NCBI RefSeq assembly: GCF_019218285.1
Contig: NZ_JAHUZG010000001.1
Span: forward strand, 1,302,001 to 1,366,000
Length of the DNA stretch: 64,000 nt
Origin: Antarctobacter sediminis
GTDB taxonomy: Bacteria > Pseudomonadota > Alphaproteobacteria > Rhodobacterales > Rhodobacteraceae
Reading direction: 5' to 3'
Positions within the stretch are counted from its first letter, which is position 1; the number at the start of each line of letters is the position of its first letter. A program made the translations under genes and the position numbers. Below the pieces are notes generated by a model, which was given only the letters and a program-made list of their open reading frames with translations, was not told the DNA's origin and did not search any database. Shown piece by piece: positions 19,732-28,190 of the stretch.

Positions 19732-21071
19732 GCCGCAAGCTTTTCGGCACCGACGGGGTGCGCGGGACCGCCAATACCTTTCCCATGACGGCCGAGATGG
19801 CCCTGATGCTGGGCGCGGCCGTAGGGCGTTATTTCCGCAATGAACATGGCGGCGTTCACCGCGTGGTGATCGGCAAGGACACGCGCCTGTCGGGCTATAT
19901 GTTCGAAAACGCGCTGACCGCCGGGCTGACCTCGACGGGAATGAATGTTCTGCTGCTGGGACCGGTGCCGACACCCGCCGTGGGGCTGTTGACGCCTTCG
20001 ATGCGGGCCGATCTGGGCATCATGATCTCGGCCAGCCACAATCCCGCCGCCGACAATGGCATCAAGTTCTTTGGCCCCGACGGGTTCAAGCTGTCGGACG
20101 AGGTCGAGAGCGAGATCGAAGCGCTGGTCGAGGCCGGAGTGCGCCCTGCCCAGCCGGAAAACATCGGCCGCGCGCGTCGGATCGACGATGGCCGCTTTCG
20201 CTATCAGGAACGGGTCAAAAGCACCCTGCCCTCGGGTCTGCGGCTGGACGGGCTGAAGGTGGTGGTCGATTGCGCCAACGGTGCCGCCTACAAGACCGCG
20301 CCCGAAGTCCTGTGGGAACTGGGCGCGGATGTGGTGCAGATCGGTGCCACGCCCAACGGGCTCAACATCAACCAGAACTGCGGTTCGACCAAACCCGATG
20401 CCGCCGCCGAGGCGGTGGTACGGCATGGCGCGGACGTGGGCCTGTGTCTGGATGGCGACGCCGACCGGATCATCCTGATCGACCAGAACGGCAAGGTCGC
20501 CGATGGCGATCAGTTCATGGCGCTTCTGGCGGCCCGCTGGGCCGAGGAAGACCGGCTGATGGGCGGCACTTTGGTGGCCACGGTCATGTCGAATCTCGGG
20601 CTGGAGCGTTTTCTGGGTGATCGCGGATTGCGTCTTGAACGGACCAAGGTCGGCGACCGCTATGTGGTCGAGGCGATGCGCGCCGGCGGATGGAACCTTG
20701 GCGGCGAACAGTCCGGCCATATCGTGATGACCGATTACGCCACCACCGGCGACGGGCTGATGGCCGGGATGCAGTTCCTGTCAGAGATGGTCCGCACCGG
20801 CAAACCGGCTTCGGAACTGGCGCAAAGCTTTACCCGCGTGCCGCAATTGCTTAAAAACGTCCGCTACGGCGACGGGCAACCGCCGCTGGAGGCGGAAAGC
20901 GTCAAGAAGGCCATCGCCGATGCCGAGGGCCTGCTGACGGGCAAAGGCCGTCTGCTGATCCGCAAATCGGGCACGGAACCGCTGATCCGCGTCATGGCCG
21001 AATGCGAGGACGAACACCTGCTGAGCCAGGTCGTCAACGGTATCGTGGCCGAGGTCGAAGCGGTCGCCTGA
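19728..21071 (+). CDS. glmM: Phosphoglucosamine mutase
   Basis: 447 aa, the usual GlmM length. It begins [16 protein letters not shown]; the active-site serine loop is [20 protein letters not shown] (about residues 97-116), the metal loop DGDADR is near 240, the sugar-specificity loop GGEQSGH near 325, and the phosphate-binding [12 protein letters not shown] near 408. It converts glucosamine-6-P to glucosamine-1-P for UDP-GlcNAc. The ATG overlaps the folP stop (ATGA) with AGAGGA upstream, so translation is coupled to folate genes as in many proteobacteria. Confidence 0.97.
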   Translation: MSRKLFGTDGVRGTANTFPMTAEMALMLGAAVGRYFRNEHGGVHRVVIGKDTRLSGYMFENALTAGLTSTGMNVLLLGPVPTPAVGLLTPSMRADLGIMISASHNPAADNGIKFFGPDGFKLSDEVESEIEALVEAGVRPAQPENIGRARRIDDGRFRYQERVKSTLPSGLRLDGLKVVVDCANGAAYKTAPEVLWELGADVVQIGATPNGLNINQNCGSTKPDAAAEAVVRHGADVGLCLDGDADRIILIDQNGKVADGDQFMALLAARWAEEDRLMGGTLVATVMSNLGLERFLGDRGLRLERTKVGDRYVVEAMRAGGWNLGGEQSGHIVMTDYATTGDGLMAGMQFLSEMVRTGKPASELAQSFTRVPQLLKNVRYGDGQPPLEAESVKKAIADAEGLLTGKGRLLIRKSGTEPLIRVMAECEDEHLLSQVVNGIVAEVEAVA

Positions 21072-21170
21072 CCGCGACCCGCGCCGCCGCCCCGCTTGAC
21101 GCAGGTCAATAGCGGCACCTCCACCGGTGTGTAAGCTGACAAGGCTTGGACCGTTGGAGGAGGCGAGACC

Positions 21171-22049
21171 ATGCGACATCTCCGGAGCTTTGCGCTGACC
21201 TTATGGGTGATCGGGGCCCTGCCCCTGATGGCCGTGGCCGACATGACCGGCACCGCCGACAACGGGCGGCGGGTCCTGTTGCGGGACAACGGCACGTGGA
21301 GCTATCTGACCGGCGGCGCTCTGGTTGATCCGGCCTATTGCACCGAATACGCGGGTGCCGCGGTCTGGCAGCAGCAACAGAACCTCACGGTGCCTTGCGG
21401 CCAGTCCGGCCCGGATTGGCATCTGGACCGCGACCGCCATTTTGCGTGGTGCATGGCCGCCGCGCCGGGACAGGCGCAGGCCGCCCGTCAGGCGCGCTTT
21501 GACGTGCTGACCCGCTGCAAATCGCCCAGCGACGCGAAATACCAGCAATGCCAGACCTATGCCGATCACGCCATGTCGCAGGTCAGGCGCAACAAGGACT
21601 GGAACTGTGGGATCGACCCGAATGGCACCAACCCGCAATGGAGCCTGACACGGGCATTTCACGTCGACTGGTGTGTGAAATCCACCGATGCGGCCCGCGC
21701 CAAGATCGTGCAGATGCGGGCCGATGCGCTGGCGGCCAACTGCCGCCCTCCGGCCCCCAAGGTCACCTACCTTGGCTGTTTCAAGGACACCGGCAACCGC
21801 GACCTCACCGGGGCCTTCATGGCCAGCGCCGAGATGACACCGGCCCTGTGTTTCCAGTTCTGCCGCGACAAGGGCTTTGCCATTGCCGGGCTGCAATACG
21901 GTCAACAGTGTTTCTGCGGCAACCAGATCGGCCAATATGGCCGCGCCGAGATGAGCAAATGCGAAATGCCCTGCCCCGGCAACCCAAAGCAGATGTGCGG
22001 CGGGTTCTGGACCAACAGCGCCTTTCGGCTGGATGGCGCGGTTCCGTGA
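21171..22049 (+). CDS. Secreted cysteine-rich protein with a C-terminal WSC domain
   Basis: 292 aa. Signal peptide 1-23 (ending AVADMTG), a short beta segment (NGRRVLLRDNGTWSYL), a Cys-rich middle region (about 60-190) with repeated WCM/WNCG/DWCVKS motifs, and a canonical WSC domain at about 200-288 (YLGCFKDTGNRDL, CFQFCRDKGF, QYGQQCFCGNQIG, CEMPCPGNPKQMCGG) carrying the eight cysteines of that fold. WSC domains bind carbohydrate in fungal wall sensors and some polysaccharide-active enzymes; they are uncommon in proteobacteria. The gene stands alone downstream of glmM. Confidence 0.8.
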   Translation: MRHLRSFALTLWVIGALPLMAVADMTGTADNGRRVLLRDNGTWSYLTGGALVDPAYCTEYAGAAVWQQQQNLTVPCGQSGPDWHLDRDRHFAWCMAAAPGQAQAARQARFDVLTRCKSPSDAKYQQCQTYADHAMSQVRRNKDWNCGIDPNGTNPQWSLTRAFHVDWCVKSTDAARAKIVQMRADALAANCRPPAPKVTYLGCFKDTGNRDLTGAFMASAEMTPALCFQFCRDKGFAIAGLQYGQQCFCGNQIGQYGRAEMSKCEMPCPGNPKQMCGGFWTNSAFRLDGAVP

Positions 22050-22076
22050 CCCTGCCGCGCCCGCACGGGGATCGGT

Positions 22077-22598
22077 CTAGGCGGTGCCCCGCCCGCGCAG
22101 GGGCGCCGTCATCAGCCGCCATGACCGGCGCAGGATTGCAAACCCCAGCGCCAGAACTGCCCAGCCCACGACAAACCCGGTTCCGGCAAAGACCGCCCCT
22201 TCAAAGGTCGCGGGCACGGCCGGTTTGTAGGTTTCATAGGCCCGCCGGGCGACCTCGCTGTCGGGCATGACATCAAAGGCCAGCTTGGCCCGCATGAAGG
22301 GGCCGGCCCCCTCCAGCCGGGTCAGCGCTTTTGACAACCTGTCATGCCGCGCGATGTCCGCCACCATGTTGCCGGCCTGCGTGCGCGCCATCGGTCCTTC
22401 TTCGGCCAGGGCGGTCAGGTAGTGATCCAGCGTCATTCCCAGCTGCGCGGCATCGTTTTCATAACGGGTGACCTGCCGTTGCAACTCATCCACCGCGCCG
22501 CCCAACCGCTGCATGTACTGTTGCGAGAACTCGGGGAATTGCGACAGGCCCGCCGCCCCGGTCAGCCCGCCCGCCAGCAAGAGTATCCGCAAGATCAT
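22077..22598 (-). CDS. DUF2937-family inner membrane protein
   Basis: 173 aa: an N-terminal hydrophobic segment (2-18), a predicted coiled-coil-like stretch (QFPEFSQQYMQRLGGAVDEL and onward, about 20-100), and a second membrane helix near the C-terminus (about 135-160, VFAGTGFVVGWAVLALGFAI), closing with a basic tail. This layout matches DUF2937 (the FPEFxQQYxQRLGGAxDEL signature). Function unknown. Convergent with the WSC-protein gene. Confidence 0.75.
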   Translation of the reverse strand: MILRILLLAGGLTGAAGLSQFPEFSQQYMQRLGGAVDELQRQVTRYENDAAQLGMTLDHYLTALAEEGPMARTQAGNMVADIARHDRLSKALTRLEGAGPFMRAKLAFDVMPDSEVARRAYETYKPAVPATFEGAVFAGTGFVVGWAVLALGFAILRRSWRLMTAPLRGRGTA

Positions 22599-22687
22599 CT
22601 GCCCCTCTCCCGTCGCTTCTGTGGCGATCTGGGGCAGAGGATGCCAGATGCGGCCCGTTCAGGCGAGCGGATTTGCCCCCGCCCGGA

Positions 22688-23620
22688 TCAATCGGCGAAA
22701 ACTGCCCGGATCAGCGCATGGTCCAGCGCAACCATGGCGTCGCCGTCGACGCAGGCCCCATAGGCGGCCACGATGGTGTATTTTCCGGCCCAGTTGACAG
22801 CATAGGCACCAAGCCCGGCATCCTCGAAACACAGCGCGCCAAAGTGCCAGTGATTGGCCGTATCGCGCGTGATGCGGAACAACATCCCCAGCCCGTAATA
22901 GGCTCCGTCGCCCAGATCGGCACGGGGCGACAGGGTCGGGTCCGTCGCCGCAAAGCTGCCGCGCATCAGCCGGGCATAGTCCTGCACCGACATCTGCCAG
23001 CCGCCCCATGGGCCATAGCCGCCATATTCGGCCGATAGCCGCGCCGTGGTGATGCCCAGCGGGTCCAGCACCCGGGGTTGGCAAACCTTGTCGTACCAAT
23101 CACCTCCGACCTCTTCGATCACAAGGCCGAGGATGGCGTAATTTTCGTTGTTGTACTGGTATTTGCCGCGGGTGCCTTGCTGGTGCCGGCGGTCCAGTGC
23201 GGTGGCCGTGACCTCTTGCCAGCGGCGGGTGGTGTCCCCGCGCCAGTCCGCCATCGGCCCCTGCGTGCTGTCCGGCCAGATCCCCGAGGTATGGGTGACA
23301 AGCTCGCCCAGCGTGATGTCACCGCCGTCTGCGATCCAACGGTCCAGCGGATCGTCCCAGCGCATCAGCCCGTCCTGCACCAGCGAGGCAGCGCAAAGCC
23401 CGGTCACCGCCTTGGAGAGGCTAGCCAGCGGCAGCCCCTCGTCCACGCGGCGGCCCTGCTCGCTGCCCAGCAGAACCGTGTCCCCGATCATGAAGACCAG
23501 CGCGCCGGGCGGGTTGCCCTGCGCGTCAAGCCAAGTGGTCCATTCCTGCGCCACGCGGCCCGATTGCGCCCAGACCGGCGCGGCGATCAGCGCCAGTGCC
23601 GTGGCCAGCGCCCTCAGCAC
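22688..23620 (-). CDS. Serine hydrolase of the beta-lactamase / class C (PF00144) superfamily
   Basis: 310 aa with a signal peptide (1-18, ending PVWAQ). The active-site SxxK motif is SLSK (about residue 67), the YxN motif is YNN (about 155), and the third motif region reads WHFGALCFEDAG. Substrate may be a peptide or ester rather than an antibiotic; members include D-aminopeptidases and esterases. The start is a GTG that overlaps the stop of the upstream gene (GTGCTGA), which indicates translational coupling and a shared transcript with proS. Confidence 0.8.
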   Translation of the reverse strand: MLRALATALALIAAPVWAQSGRVAQEWTTWLDAQGNPPGALVFMIGDTVLLGSEQGRRVDEGLPLASLSKAVTGLCAASLVQDGLMRWDDPLDRWIADGGDITLGELVTHTSGIWPDSTQGPMADWRGDTTRRWQEVTATALDRRHQQGTRGKYQYNNENYAILGLVIEEVGGDWYDKVCQPRVLDPLGITTARLSAEYGGYGPWGGWQMSVQDYARLMRGSFAATDPTLSPRADLGDGAYYGLGMLFRITRDTANHWHFGALCFEDAGLGAYAVNWAGKYTIVAAYGACVDGDAMVALDHALIRAVFAD

Positions 23621-24084
23621 GGGCCAAAGCCCAGTGACCCGGCGATGCCGCCGATCCGCGGATCATAGGTGCTGCGCAGATGTTCGGGATAGCGCAGTTC
23701 CAGATAGGCCAGCGCCTCTTCGCCGCCACAGGTTCGGCCCTGTTCGACGCGCAGGTAAAAGATCACATCGCCGTCGTAGCCGGACAGAACGAACCAGTCG
23801 CGCCCGCTGGCCTCGTAGGTGACCCGGGCCCCATCGGCGAGGTAAAAACCAAGTCGGCTGCGCCGTTCTGCGGCGAGGCTGTCCATGACCCAGCCGCCCC
23901 ACAGGCGGATCTCGGCACCGTCGGCATAGAAAAAGGCGCGCCCGTCATCGTTGCCGGGGCGCGGCCCCATGTCGTATCCGCCGGGCAGATCCGCGTGAAC
24001 ACCAAACCGCCCGACCGTTTCGGCCGGGCAGATCGTGGCCAGCATCACACCTGAAGTCAGGGTGGCAAGGGCAGCTCGGCGCAT
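23614..24084 (-). CDS. Secreted hypothetical protein, coupled to the serine hydrolase
   Basis: 156 aa with a signal peptide (about 1-21, ending TICPAE). The mature part contains DLPGGYDMGPRPGNDDGRAF and two cysteines near the C-terminus (RTCGGEEALAYLELRYPE, and the terminal C). AGGAG lies 6 nt before the ATG. It overlaps the serine hydrolase gene by 7 bp and lies 32 bp downstream of proS. No family recognised. Coupling suggests the two exported proteins work together. Confidence 0.65.
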   Translation of the reverse strand: MRRAALATLTSGVMLATICPAETVGRFGVHADLPGGYDMGPRPGNDDGRAFFYADGAEIRLWGGWVMDSLAAERRSRLGFYLADGARVTYEASGRDWFVLSGYDGDVIFYLRVEQGRTCGGEEALAYLELRYPEHLRSTYDPRIGGIAGSLGFGPC

Positions 24085-24116
24085 GGGGTTCTCCTGTCAG
24101 GGCTGTCGCCCCCGGA

Positions 24117-25466
24117 TCATGCCTCTGGCAGCGCCTTGTTGTAAATCGCCGCGATGCGGGCGATGGCCTGTTCCGGCGGCAGTTCCTCGCTTTCGCCGGT
24201 GCGGCGTGAGGTCAGTTCGACCACGCCGTTCTTGAGCCCGCGCGGACCCACGGTGATCCGCCACGGCAAACCGATCAGGTCCATCGTCGCGAATTTGCCC
24301 CCGGCGCGTTCGTTTGTGTCGTCATACAGCGGGTCCAGCCCGATCGCGGTCAGCGCGGCATAGATCGCCTCGCAGGCGGCATCGGCCTCGGCGTCGCCCT
24401 GTTTCAGGTTGACGATACCACAGTGGAACGGGGTCACCCCCTCGGGCCAGATGATGCCTTTGTCGTCATGGCTGGCCTCGATGATCGCGCCCAGCAGGCG
24501 CGACACGCCGATCCCGTGCGACCCCATGTGCACCGGCACCTTGTTGCCGTCCTTGTCCTGCACCGTGGCGCCCATCGGTTCGGAATACTTGGTGCCAAAG
24601 TAGAAGATCTGGCCCACCTCGATGCCCCGCGCGGTGCGGCGGCGGTCTTCGGGGATCTGGTTGAACAGCGCCTCGTCGTGGGTTTCATCGGTGCGGGCAT
24701 AGCGCGAGGTGAATTCCTCCAGCACCGCCTGGCACTGTTCCTTGGAATCATAGTCGATTTCGCGGTCACCGAATTTCAGGTCGGTGATCTGGCTGTCGTA
24801 GAAGACCTCGCTTTCGCCGGTTTCCGCCAGCACGAGGAATTCATGCGTGTCGTCGCCGCCGATGGGGCCGCTGTCCGCCCGCATCGGGATCGCCTGAAGC
24901 CCCATGCGTTCATAGGTGCGCAGGTAGCTGACAAGGTGACGGTTGTAGGCGTGCAGCGCATCCTCTTTGGTCAGGTCAAAGTTGTAGCCGTCCTTCATGT
25001 AGAACTCGCGGCCGCGCATCACGCCGAAACGGGGGCGGATCTCGTCGCGGAATTTCCACTGGATCTGATAGAGCGTCAGCGGCAGGTCCTTGTAGCTGCC
25101 CACGTGGCTGCGGAAGATGTCGGTCACCAGTTCCTCGGCCGTGGGGGTGAACAGCATGTCGCGGCCGTGGCGGTCCTGCATGCGCAGCATTTCCTGCCCG
25201 TAATCGTCATAGCGGCCCGACTCGCGCCACAGGTCGGCGCTTTGCAGGGTGGGCATCTGGATGGCGATATGGCCGGCCTTGGCCTGTTCCTCGTGAACGA
25301 TGTCCTCGATCTTGCGCAGCACCTTGAAGCCCAGCGGCAGCCAGGAATAGATCCCGGCGCTGGCCTGCTTGATCATGCCGGCGCGCAGCATGTAGCGGTG
25401 GCTGACGATCTGGGCCTCGGAGGGGGTCTCCTTGAGAACGGGCAGGAAATAGCGGGACAGGCGCAT
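24117..25466 (-). CDS. proS: Prolyl-tRNA synthetase (mini type, without editing insertion)
   Basis: 449 aa class II synthetase. It begins [20 protein letters not shown], with [16 protein letters not shown] (motif 1 region), [20 protein letters not shown] (motif 2), [16 protein letters not shown] (motif 3) and a C-terminal anticodon-binding domain ([17 protein letters not shown]). E. coli ProRS is about 570 aa because of an INS editing domain between motifs 2 and 3. That insertion is absent here, as is usual in alphaproteobacteria. The start at 25466 is chosen on family alignment; the longer frame adds 30 unrelated residues. Confidence 0.95.
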   Translation of the reverse strand: MRLSRYFLPVLKETPSEAQIVSHRYMLRAGMIKQASAGIYSWLPLGFKVLRKIEDIVHEEQAKAGHIAIQMPTLQSADLWRESGRYDDYGQEMLRMQDRHGRDMLFTPTAEELVTDIFRSHVGSYKDLPLTLYQIQWKFRDEIRPRFGVMRGREFYMKDGYNFDLTKEDALHAYNRHLVSYLRTYERMGLQAIPMRADSGPIGGDDTHEFLVLAETGESEVFYDSQITDLKFGDREIDYDSKEQCQAVLEEFTSRYARTDETHDEALFNQIPEDRRRTARGIEVGQIFYFGTKYSEPMGATVQDKDGNKVPVHMGSHGIGVSRLLGAIIEASHDDKGIIWPEGVTPFHCGIVNLKQGDAEADAACEAIYAALTAIGLDPLYDDTNERAGGKFATMDLIGLPWRITVGPRGLKNGVVELTSRRTGESEELPPEQAIARIAAIYNKALPEA

Positions 25467-25676
25467 CTTGGACCTCTGAAAGGGCTGTTTTGCACCTCGT
25501 AGCGGGTTGACCGGAGCCGGGCAAGGGTTGCGCGTTGGTCGCCCAAGAATGCGCACGGCTCCGGCGCGCCAGCCTTGGCGATGCCCGCCGCGACGAATTG
25601 ACAGGGATCATGTCGCCGCGTCGTGTCCGAGGGCACAGTGAACGCGGAGACGCGATGGAAAGAAGGAGGGATTTCC

Positions 25677-26123
25677 ATGACACGTCCTGTTCTTGCCGCG
25701 CTGGGCCTTGCCCTTGTCACGGCCCTGCCCGCTGGTGCCGACGAGGCCGCCGACATCACGGCCATCGAGGCCATCTGGGACAGCTATGAAACCGCCCGCG
25801 TTTCGGGCGATGCGGAGGGCTGGCTGGCGCTTTGGGATGCGGAGGGCATCCAGATGCCGCCGGGGGTGCCCGCGCGCGGCTTCGACGCGCTGAAGGTCGC
25901 TGTGCCAAAGGGGTTCGCCGCCAAACCCGCCACCGCCATGCAGATCCTGCCCGAGGAAACCGTCGTCATGGGCGACTGGGCCTTTTCACGCGGCACCTAC
26001 ACCGCGACCATCGCCGGACAGGCCGGTCCGGTCGAAGTGGACGGCAAGTTCATGACGATCTTTCGCCGACAGGACGATGGCGGCTGGCGCATCTATCGCG
26101 ACATCTTCAATTCGAACCGCTGA
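25677..26123 (+). CDS. Secreted SnoaL/DUF4440-like (NTF2-fold) protein
   Basis: 148 aa. Signal peptide 1-20 (ending LPAGADE), then an NTF2-like domain: ITAIEAIWDSYETARVSGDA, WLALWDAEGIQMPPG, FMTIFRRQDDGGWRIYRDIF. The ATG at 25677 has AGGAGG 8 nt upstream; an upstream in-frame start would destroy the signal peptide. NTF2-fold proteins of this kind bind small ligands or act as isomerases. Substrate unknown. A terminator follows immediately. Confidence 0.78.
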   Translation: MTRPVLAALGLALVTALPAGADEAADITAIEAIWDSYETARVSGDAEGWLALWDAEGIQMPPGVPARGFDALKVAVPKGFAAKPATAMQILPEETVVMGDWAFSRGTYTATIAGQAGPVEVDGKFMTIFRRQDDGGWRIYRDIFNSNR

Positions 26124-26124
26124 C

Positions 26125-26157
26125 GCGGGGGCCGCGCGAACGGCCCCGCTTTTCTTT
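26125..26157 (+). terminator. Intrinsic terminator after the SnoaL-like gene
   Basis: GCGGGG(G)CCG / CGGCCCCGC stem with one bulged G, followed by TTTTCTTT. Confidence 0.78.
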
Positions 26158-26312
26158 CCTTGCGGACCGCGAGCGCCCGAACGCGCGGCAATTTGATCGC
26201 ATACCTGCGTCATCCACGAAACCGTCCCCAGAATTCGGCAGGCTGACCGGGCGCAAACTCTTGAATCTCCGCTGTCTCCGCGCAATGACTGAGGCATCCG
26301 AGAGGAGTGCGC

Positions 26313-27398
26313 ATGGCCCTGCCCGTGAGGGATCAATTGAAGTACTGGGGGATCGCGGCAGCGGTCTTTTCCGTCGTGCTCTGGTTTCTGGGGGACGTGC
26401 TGCTGCCTTTCGTGCTGGGCGGTGCCATCGCCTATTGCCTTGACCCGGTGGCCGACTGGCTGGAACGGGTCGGGCTAAGTCGGGGCGCGGCGACGGCCTT
26501 GATCACGGTGGGCACGCTGTTGCTGTTCATCATCATGACGCTGGCGGTGATCCCGCTGCTGATCCAGCAGGCGATCGCCCTGTTCGAGTTCGCCCCGCAA
26601 CTGTTCCGCGACCTGCGCAGCTTTTTGACCGAACGGTTTCCCAACATCATGGACGAAGGCAGCATCGTGCATTCGACGCTGATCGATCTGGGGGAGACCA
26701 TCAAGCAAAAGGGCGGCCAGCTGATTCAGGCCGCGCTGGCATCTGTCGGGTCGATCCTGAACCTTGTGACGCTGTTCCTGATCACGCCGGTCGTTTCGGT
26801 CTATCTGCTGGTGGACTGGGACCGGATGGTGGCCCGGATCGACGAACTGGTGCCGCTGGATCACAAGCCCGTCGTGCGCCATCTGGCCTCCGAGGTCGAC
26901 CGCGTGCTGGCCGGGTTCATCCGGGGCATGGGATCGGTCAGCATCATCCTTGGCACCTATTACGCGGTGGCCCTGTGGGTGGTCGGGCTGCAATTCGGCC
27001 CCGTGGTTGGGGTGATCGCCGGGATGCTGACCTTTATTCCCTATGTCGGGGCCATCGTGGGCGGCGTACTGGCCGTGGGGCTGGCGCTGTTCCAGTTCTG
27101 GGGCGAATGGTGGTGGATCGTGGCGGTCTACGCCATCTTCCAGTCGGGCCAGTTCGTCGAAGGCAACATCCTGACGCCCAACCTGGTGGGCAGTTCGGTG
27201 GGCCTGCATCCGGTCTGGCTTTTGCTGGCGCTGTCGGTCTTTGGTTCGCTCTTTGGCTTTATCGGCCTGCTGGTGGCGGTGCCGCTGGCGGCGGCCCTTG
27301 GCGTCATCGCCCGTTTCCTGATCCAGCAGTACAAGGGGTCGCGCCTGTTCCTCGGCCTGTCCAGCAACGGCAGCTTCTTCGGAGACGACGAGGAATGA
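26313..27398 (+). CDS. AI-2E family (TqsA/PerM-type) membrane permease
   Basis: 361 aa polytopic membrane protein with about eight helices: a first pair (about 10-45 and 60-90), an amphipathic cytoplasmic or periplasmic middle (about 95-140), and a C-terminal cluster with the family's VVGVIAGMLTFIPYVGAIVGG (about 235-255) and FVEGNILTPNLVGSSVGLHP (about 285-305). The ATG at 26313 is chosen because GAGAGGA sits 6 nt upstream; a GTG two codons earlier is the alternative. Family members move autoinducer-2 or cations, and substrate cannot be assigned. Its stop overlaps the hdaA start. Confidence 0.87.
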   Translation: MALPVRDQLKYWGIAAAVFSVVLWFLGDVLLPFVLGGAIAYCLDPVADWLERVGLSRGAATALITVGTLLLFIIMTLAVIPLLIQQAIALFEFAPQLFRDLRSFLTERFPNIMDEGSIVHSTLIDLGETIKQKGGQLIQAALASVGSILNLVTLFLITPVVSVYLLVDWDRMVARIDELVPLDHKPVVRHLASEVDRVLAGFIRGMGSVSIILGTYYAVALWVVGLQFGPVVGVIAGMLTFIPYVGAIVGGVLAVGLALFQFWGEWWWIVAVYAIFQSGQFVEGNILTPNLVGSSVGLHPVWLLLALSVFGSLFGFIGLLVAVPLAAALGVIARFLIQQYKGSRLFLGLSSNGSFFGDDEE

Positions 27399-28129
27399 AA
27401 CCCACCAGCCAGTTGCCCCTGCCCCTGCCGTCGCGGACGGCGCGGGGCCGGGAGGATTTTTTCGTCAGCCCTGCCAATGCGCTGGCCGTGGCACAGATCG
27501 AAGGCTGGCGTGGCTGGCCTGCGCACAAGATGATCGTGGCCGGCCCAGCGGGATCGGGCAAGACGCATTTGGCCCATGTCTGGGCGGGCCTGTCGGGGGC
27601 CAGCATCGTCAAGGCCCGCGATCTGACCAATGAAACCCTCCCCGATCTGGCAAGCGGACCGGTCTGTGTCGAGGACATCGAAGAGATCGCAGGCGACCGC
27701 GGCGCCGAGGAAATGTTGTTTCACCTGCACAATCTTGTGCTGGCCGGGGGCGGTGCGCTGATGGTGACGGCGACCCGTGCGCCGGTGCATTGGCCCTTGG
27801 TCCTGCCTGACCTGAAAAGCCGCATGATGGGTGCGCAGGTGGCGCAAATCAGCGAACCGGACGACGCGCTGCTGGTGGCGCTATTGGCGAAACTCTTTGC
27901 GGACCGGCAATTGGTGCCCGGTCCCGAAGTCCTGTCTTATCTTGTGCGCCACATGCCGCGCAGCTATGCCACGGCAGCACGGCTGGTGGCGGCGCTGGAC
28001 GCCGAGGCGCTGGCCCACCAGCGCGACATCAGCCGCCCTATGGCCGTGCGCGTGTTGCAACGACTGGTGCCACCGGGGGCCGAAGATCGCGGGACCTCGC
28101 GCAACGATCCCGGAGGCCAGACGACCTGA
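27395..28129 (+). CDS. hdaA: DnaA-related regulatory ATPase HdaA
   Basis: 244 aa, related to the AAA+ core of DnaA without the DNA-binding domain IV. It opens with a clamp-binding-like stretch (QLPLPLPSR), then Walker A GPAGSGKTHLAH (about 49-60), Walker B-like VCVEDIEEI, and the sensor region LPDLKSRMMGAQVAQI. Hda with the sliding clamp stimulates ATP hydrolysis by DnaA and so limits re-initiation. The ATG overlaps the permease stop (ATGA), and ppk follows 61 bp later, an order common in Rhodobacteraceae as I recall it. Confidence 0.88.
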   Translation: MKPTSQLPLPLPSRTARGREDFFVSPANALAVAQIEGWRGWPAHKMIVAGPAGSGKTHLAHVWAGLSGASIVKARDLTNETLPDLASGPVCVEDIEEIAGDRGAEEMLFHLHNLVLAGGGALMVTATRAPVHWPLVLPDLKSRMMGAQVAQISEPDDALLVALLAKLFADRQLVPGPEVLSYLVRHMPRSYATAARLVAALDAEALAHQRDISRPMAVRVLQRLVPPGAEDRGTSRNDPGGQTT

Positions 28130-28190
28130 TCCGCGCCGAACCGGGCGCCCCGTCATAACCCTGTTTCAAAAACGGAGGCATAAGCGCCCC

